14,825 nucleotides of DNA, taken from NCBI GenBank assembly GCA_031267635.1, contig JAIRYX010000252.1, forward strand, positions 1 through 14,825. Reading direction: 5' to 3'. This document shows, one piece after another, positions 12,153-14,825 of this stretch; positions within the stretch are counted from its first letter, which is position 1, and each line of letters opens with the position of its first letter. Both the position numbers and the translations under genes were made by a program. The stretch comes from Planctomycetaceae bacterium. GTDB taxonomy: Bacteria; Planctomycetota; Planctomycetia; Pirellulales; Thermoguttaceae. The notes beneath the pieces were generated by a model. That model did no database searches and was not told where the DNA came from. It worked only from the letters and a program-made list of their open reading frames with translations.

Positions 12153-14353
12153 TTCAGCTCCGATGCCTCATCCCAATGGTCATATAAATTTTTCAATTTC
12201 TCCCGAATCTCGTTTAATTCGGCGGTGATTTCGCGGATACGATTGCCGTCGCGGAGGGTTTCCGGCAATAACATCAGCGACTCTAACGTTTCTGCCATAC
12301 TTTCGTGGTCGGCGATTGTCTGTTCGATGTCGGAAACTTTTCGGTAGGGAAATTTTCGTTTTCGTTTTTGCTTCGGATCACGCGGCTTAACGTGCGTTTC
12401 AATAAACGGTTTTTCCGGCTGTTCGGCGTACACCGGATTGTGCGTTCCGTATTTTATTTCTTGCGGCGTTTTTTTATACTTGTTGTTTTTCCGTTTCTCA
12501 TTTGTAGTATAAGAGGAAACATCTTTCGCCGCTTGATTTCCTTGCGTCGCCTGTTCTCCTTGTGATACGTGTTTCGCATCGCCGGATTTTTGAGAAGTTT
12601 GTTTCGGATGAAACGTTTTTTGCCCGGACGATTTCTGCGGCTTCTTTGATGCAACAATATTATTTTCTTGTTGAATCGCTGCGTTGGAATCGCTTTTGTT
12701 TTTCGCATAGGCGTTTTTCACAAACGGATCGGCAATCAAGCCGCGAGAAACGAGGTGGCGATATGTCGTATAATTTCCTTCCAACTCGCGAAAATGTCCG
12801 TTTGGTTGAATAATCAGCAGATGATCGGCAACATGATCGACAAAATAGCGGTCGTGACTGATAAATAACACCGTTCCCTCAAAATCATGTATCGCTTTTT
12901 CTAACGCGGCGCGTGCCCAAAGATCAAGATGGTTTGTCGGTTCGTCGAGAATCAACACATTTGCTTCTTCGGCGGCAAGCCGCGCCAACGCCGCACGGCA
13001 TCGCTGACCACCGCTCAAACTACCGACTGTTTGTAATTGCTGATCCCCGCTCAATCCAAACGCGCCGAGCAATTTCCGCCGTTCCAAATCTTCCATGATT
13101 TTTTTATTTTTCGGACGCACTGCGTCAACGACAAGCACGTTGTCGTCGAGAACGTGCAAATGTTGATCAAAATATCCAATTTTCACACCTTGTCCATGCA
13201 CGACGACTCCTTTGTCCGGCGAAAGTTCATGCAGTAAACAGCGAATCAGCGTCGTTTTGCCGCAGCCGTTTGGTCCAATCACCGCCCAGCGTTGACCGCG
13301 TTCAATCGTAAACGCCGCATCATGGAATAACGGTGTCTCTTTGAAACTCTTGGCGAGATTTTCTGCGCGAAAGACAATGTCGCCTGTACGATCCGGTTTC
13401 GGAAAGTTCATCGGCGGCGAGTCAATTTTTCGCGGCAGTGCAACCGGTTCCGACTCAAGACGCTCTAATTTCTTACGGCGGTCTTCCGCTTGTCCCGCTT
13501 TCATGCCGTAATGATTCCGACGGATAAAATCTTTCGCTTTTTCAATCTCCTCGACATATTTTTCATAAGTTCGCGTTTGCACCATGAGCCGCTCTTCTTT
13601 TTGCCGCGTGTAGGCAGAAAAATTGCCGATATATTCTTCAATTGTTCCGTGATACAACTCATACGTTCTGTTCGTCACTTTATCGAGAAAATAACGATCG
13701 TGACTGACAAGAATAATCGCCGCGTTTGTCCCGGCGAGAAACGTTTCCAGCCACTCTGTTGCCGCAAGATCAAGATGGTTTGACGGTTCATCAAGCAACA
13801 TTACATCCGGTTCGGCAAGAAGAAGTCCGGCAAGACTGAGTCGATTGAGTTCGCCGCCGCTTAATTTTTCAACAGGACGATCAAATTCTTCATCAACAAA
13901 ACCGACTCCGTGTAAAATTCGCTCAATTCGATGCTCCAACTGATAAGCGTCACGGTGCAACAGTTGTTCGTGCAGATGATCGTAACGCGCGGCAAGACGT
14001 TCATGTTCCGACAACTCGGTGACAATTGCCATTTTTTGCGCAATTTCCTCCGCTTCATGCTGCATAGCGATTAGTGGAGCAAGAGCGAGTCGCGCTTCTT
14101 CCATCACGGTTCGCCCCGCAACACTTTCCGGTCTTTGTTCTAAATAACCGATTGTCACATCATTGGGCTTTTCGATTTTGCCTCGCTCTAATTCTTCGCG
14201 TCCGGCGATGATATTCAACAAAGTTGTTTTGCCACAACCGTTCGGACCGACCAACCCGATTTTATAATCAGCAAAAACCTGAAACGTAACATCTGCCAAT
14301 ACGGGTTGATCCGAATCAAAATGCTTTCTAATATGTTCAACCGATAACAACAT
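12149..14353 (-). CDS. ABC-F family ATP-binding protein, Uup-like
   Basis: This soluble protein has two ATP-binding cassettes and no membrane segments, the mark of ABC-F ATPases that act on ribosomes. Cassette 1 has Walker A GPNGCGKTT (about 36-44), signature LSGGE (164-168), Walker B with DEPSNHLD (188-195) and the VSHDRYF switch. A charged helical linker of P-site-interacting type follows (YTRQKEERLMVQTRTYEKY to RRKKLERLE). Cassette 2 has GPNGCGKTT (about 360-368), LSGGQ, LDEPTNHLD and FISHDRYF. All catalytic residues are present. A lysine- and glutamine-rich disordered stretch (about 550-650) leads to a C-terminal helical pair (about 665-734), as in Uup-type members. The ATG at 14351-14353 is preferred; a GTG nine bases upstream is in frame. 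No strong ribosome site is seen. It could be a housekeeping factor or a resistance-type factor; the former is likelier without a drug-gene context. Confidence 0.93.
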   Translation of the reverse strand: MLLSVEHIRKHFDSDQPVLADVTFQVFADYKIGLVGPNGCGKTTLLNIIAGREELERGKIEKPNDVTIGYLEQRPESVAGRTVMEEARLALAPLIAMQHEAEEIAQKMAIVTELSEHERLAARYDHLHEQLLHRDAYQLEHRIERILHGVGFVDEEFDRPVEKLSGGELNRLSLAGLLLAEPDVMLLDEPSNHLDLAATEWLETFLAGTNAAIILVSHDRYFLDKVTNRTYELYHGTIEEYIGNFSAYTRQKEERLMVQTRTYEKYVEEIEKAKDFIRRNHYGMKAGQAEDRRKKLERLESEPVALPRKIDSPPMNFPKPDRTGDIVFRAENLAKSFKETPLFHDAAFTIERGQRWAVIGPNGCGKTTLIRCLLHELSPDKGVVVHGQGVKIGYFDQHLHVLDDNVLVVDAVRPKNKKIMEDLERRKLLGAFGLSGDQQLQTVGSLSGGQRCRAALARLAAEEANVLILDEPTNHLDLWARAALEKAIHDFEGTVLFISHDRYFVDHVADHLLIIQPNGHFRELEGNYTTYRHLVSRGLIADPFVKNAYAKNKSDSNAAIQQENNIVASKKPQKSSGQKTFHPKQTSQKSGDAKHVSQGEQATQGNQAAKDVSSYTTNEKRKNNKYKKTPQEIKYGTHNPVYAEQPEKPFIETHVKPRDPKQKRKRKFPYRKVSDIEQTIADHESMAETLESLMLLPETLRDGNRIREITAELNEIREKLKNLYDHWDEASELN

Positions 14354-14373
14354 GAAATGCACTCGTCTCTAAC

Positions 14374-14398
14374 AACAATTATTCAAAAAACAATTGTT
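14374..14398 (-). promoter_or_regulatory. Inverted repeat at the ABC-F transcription start region
   Basis: AACAATT (14374-14380) and AATTGTT (14392-14398) form a perfect 7-bp inverted repeat with an 11-base spacer just downstream of the -10 box. It could be an operator or a 5' hairpin in the message, but it is AT-only and may be chance. Confidence 0.25.
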
Positions 14399-14399
14399 T

Positions 14400-14428
14400 A
14401 TTATCGCATCATTTTTAAACATTGTCAA
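14400..14428 (-). promoter_or_regulatory. Sigma70-type promoter of the ABC-F gene
   Basis: On the minus strand, a perfect TTGACA (14423-14428) and GATAAT (14400-14405, five of six consensus) are separated by exactly 17 bp. This is the best promoter in the window. Initiation near 14393 would give a leader of about 40 nt before the ATG at 14353. Confidence 0.65.
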
Positions 14429-14447
14429 TTGGGAAGCATTAACTGAC

Positions 14448-14572
14448 GAGAACTTCTAAAAACCTCATTTTCAACAAATATGACCGTTGAAAAATAATGG
14501 CTTACGAAATATGTAGAAGAGGTTTTTGGAAGTTTTCTTACGAATGTTTGGCGAGAGGTTTTTAGAAGTTCC
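14448..14572. repeat. Cluster of GAGGTTTTTAGAAGTT repeats around a hairpin
   Basis: The sequence GAACTTCTAAAAACCTC lies at 14450-14466. Its inverse appears twice, as GAGGTTTTTGGAAGTT (14519-14534) and GAGGTTTTTAGAAGTTCC (14555-14572). Between the first and second lies the hairpin TTTTCAAC (14468-14475) / GTTGAAAA (14486-14493). This repeat is distinct in sequence from the GTAAC hairpin family. It may help end transcription of the minus-strand gene on its right, though no U-run is present. Confidence 0.6.
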
Positions 14573-14580
14573 CTGTAGAG

Positions 14581-14825
14581 CTACAAGAAAGACTTTACTA
14601 TTGCAATTACCCGAATGGCTTTACTATTGCCGCCCTTATTTATCAACTTTTTCCTTTTTCCCTTAGTAGCCCAAATCGCGCCAACATGCATCCACGTCAC
14701 GATTCTCAAAAGTCCGGTCAGTCCGAAATGTTCAATCGCCGTCTCGACGATTTCCTCTACAAAACGTACGAGATCATCCAGCTCGCACATCTTATTGATT
14801 GGAACATGTTTGATCGCCACTACAA
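14581..14825 (-). CDS. C-terminal end of an unrecognised protein running into a repeat
   Basis: The minus-strand frame is open at the right window edge and ends in TAG at 14581-14583. I do not recognise the protein. The first visible part (AIKHVPINKMCELDDLVRFVEEIVETAIEHFGLTG) looks like real coding sequence, with amphipathic helices and codons often ending in G or C, unlike the more AT-ending codons of the giant genes. From about GAIWATKG onward the codons coincide with the repeat tail (GGGCTACTAAGG to TTGATAAATAAGGGC). The last 25-30 residues (KRKKLINKGGNSKAIRV and on) are thus encoded by repeat DNA. Either a repeat replaced the original 3' end or the frame stays open by chance. The GTG at 14818-14820 is in frame, but the gene probably starts outside the window. 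Confidence 0.4.
   Translation of the reverse strand, partial: VVAIKHVPINKMCELDDLVRFVEEIVETAIEHFGLTGLLRIVTWMHVGAIWATKGKRKKLINKGGNSKAIRVIAIVKSFL
14593..14690 (+). repeat. Repeat tail copy overlapping the right-edge gene
   Basis: ATTACCCGAATGGC, TTTACTATTGCCGCCC, TTATTTATCAAC and CCCTTAGTAGCCC reproduce the tail seen at 12113-12152 and at 11711-11768. Similarity to island 2 extends further, since CAAATCGCGCCAACATG here is the inverse of CATG(C)TTGGCGCAATTCG near 11866-11882. CTTTACTATTGC occurs twice in direct orientation (14593-14604 and 14619-14630), a small duplication. The hairpin unit itself is missing except for its ATTACCC end. Confidence 0.65.

Noticed and set aside
12454..12708. Frames inside the lysine-rich part of the ABC-F gene on both strands
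   Set aside because: They arise from low-complexity codons of the real gene, which has complete ABC motifs in its own frame.

Overview
The window looks like a piece of a planctomycete (or closely related PVC-group) chromosome of fairly low GC. The evidence is a secreted 3-keto-disaccharide hydrolase (DUF1080) protein, a pair of very large exported proteins with no recognisable enzymatic domain, a small CC...CxxC protein of a type I associate with planctomycetes, and long repeat-filled gaps between genes. This placement is inferred from gene style; there is no rRNA or other marker in the window.

Layout. (1) 1-231, plus strand: the C-terminal end of a MauE/DoxX-type redox-associated membrane protein. 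(2) 232-890: a gap between two gene 3' ends, filled by a composite nested inverted-repeat island (251-768). (3) 891-9860, minus strand: two giant genes 3 bp apart, encoding 1539-aa and 1448-aa proteins. Each has a signal peptide, a huge probably beta-rich extracytoplasmic region, a cluster of about three membrane segments near the C-terminus and an acidic cytoplasmic tail. (4) 10062-10334, minus: a small zinc-ribbon-like protein, probably upstream in the same transcription direction. (5) 10335-10757: a divergent promoter region holding a solo hairpin repeat, a candidate promoter and a leader hairpin. (6) 10758-11411, plus: a secreted DUF1080 protein with a terminator-like hairpin over its stop codon. 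(7) 11412-12148: a second gap between gene 3' ends, filled by another composite island and a further repeat copy. (8) 12149-14353, minus: a Uup-like ABC-F ATPase with a good promoter. (9) 14354-14825: an intergenic repeat cluster, then the C-terminal end of an unrecognised minus-strand gene that runs into the repeat.

No defence, biosynthetic or phage system is visible. The most unusual content is the interspersed repeat family. Its basic unit is a hairpin of about 50-60 bp, bounded by GTAAC/GTTAC and centred on ACCAAATMAATCCGCAC-like sequence, usually followed by a tail ending GCCCTTATTTATCAA. Copies occur singly, or as facing pairs around different internal hairpins. They supply the stop codon of the ABC-F gene and the C-terminal codons of the gene at the right edge. 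The giant two-gene operon is the other item of note: the two proteins look like divergent paralogues or partners in an uncharacterised envelope structure.
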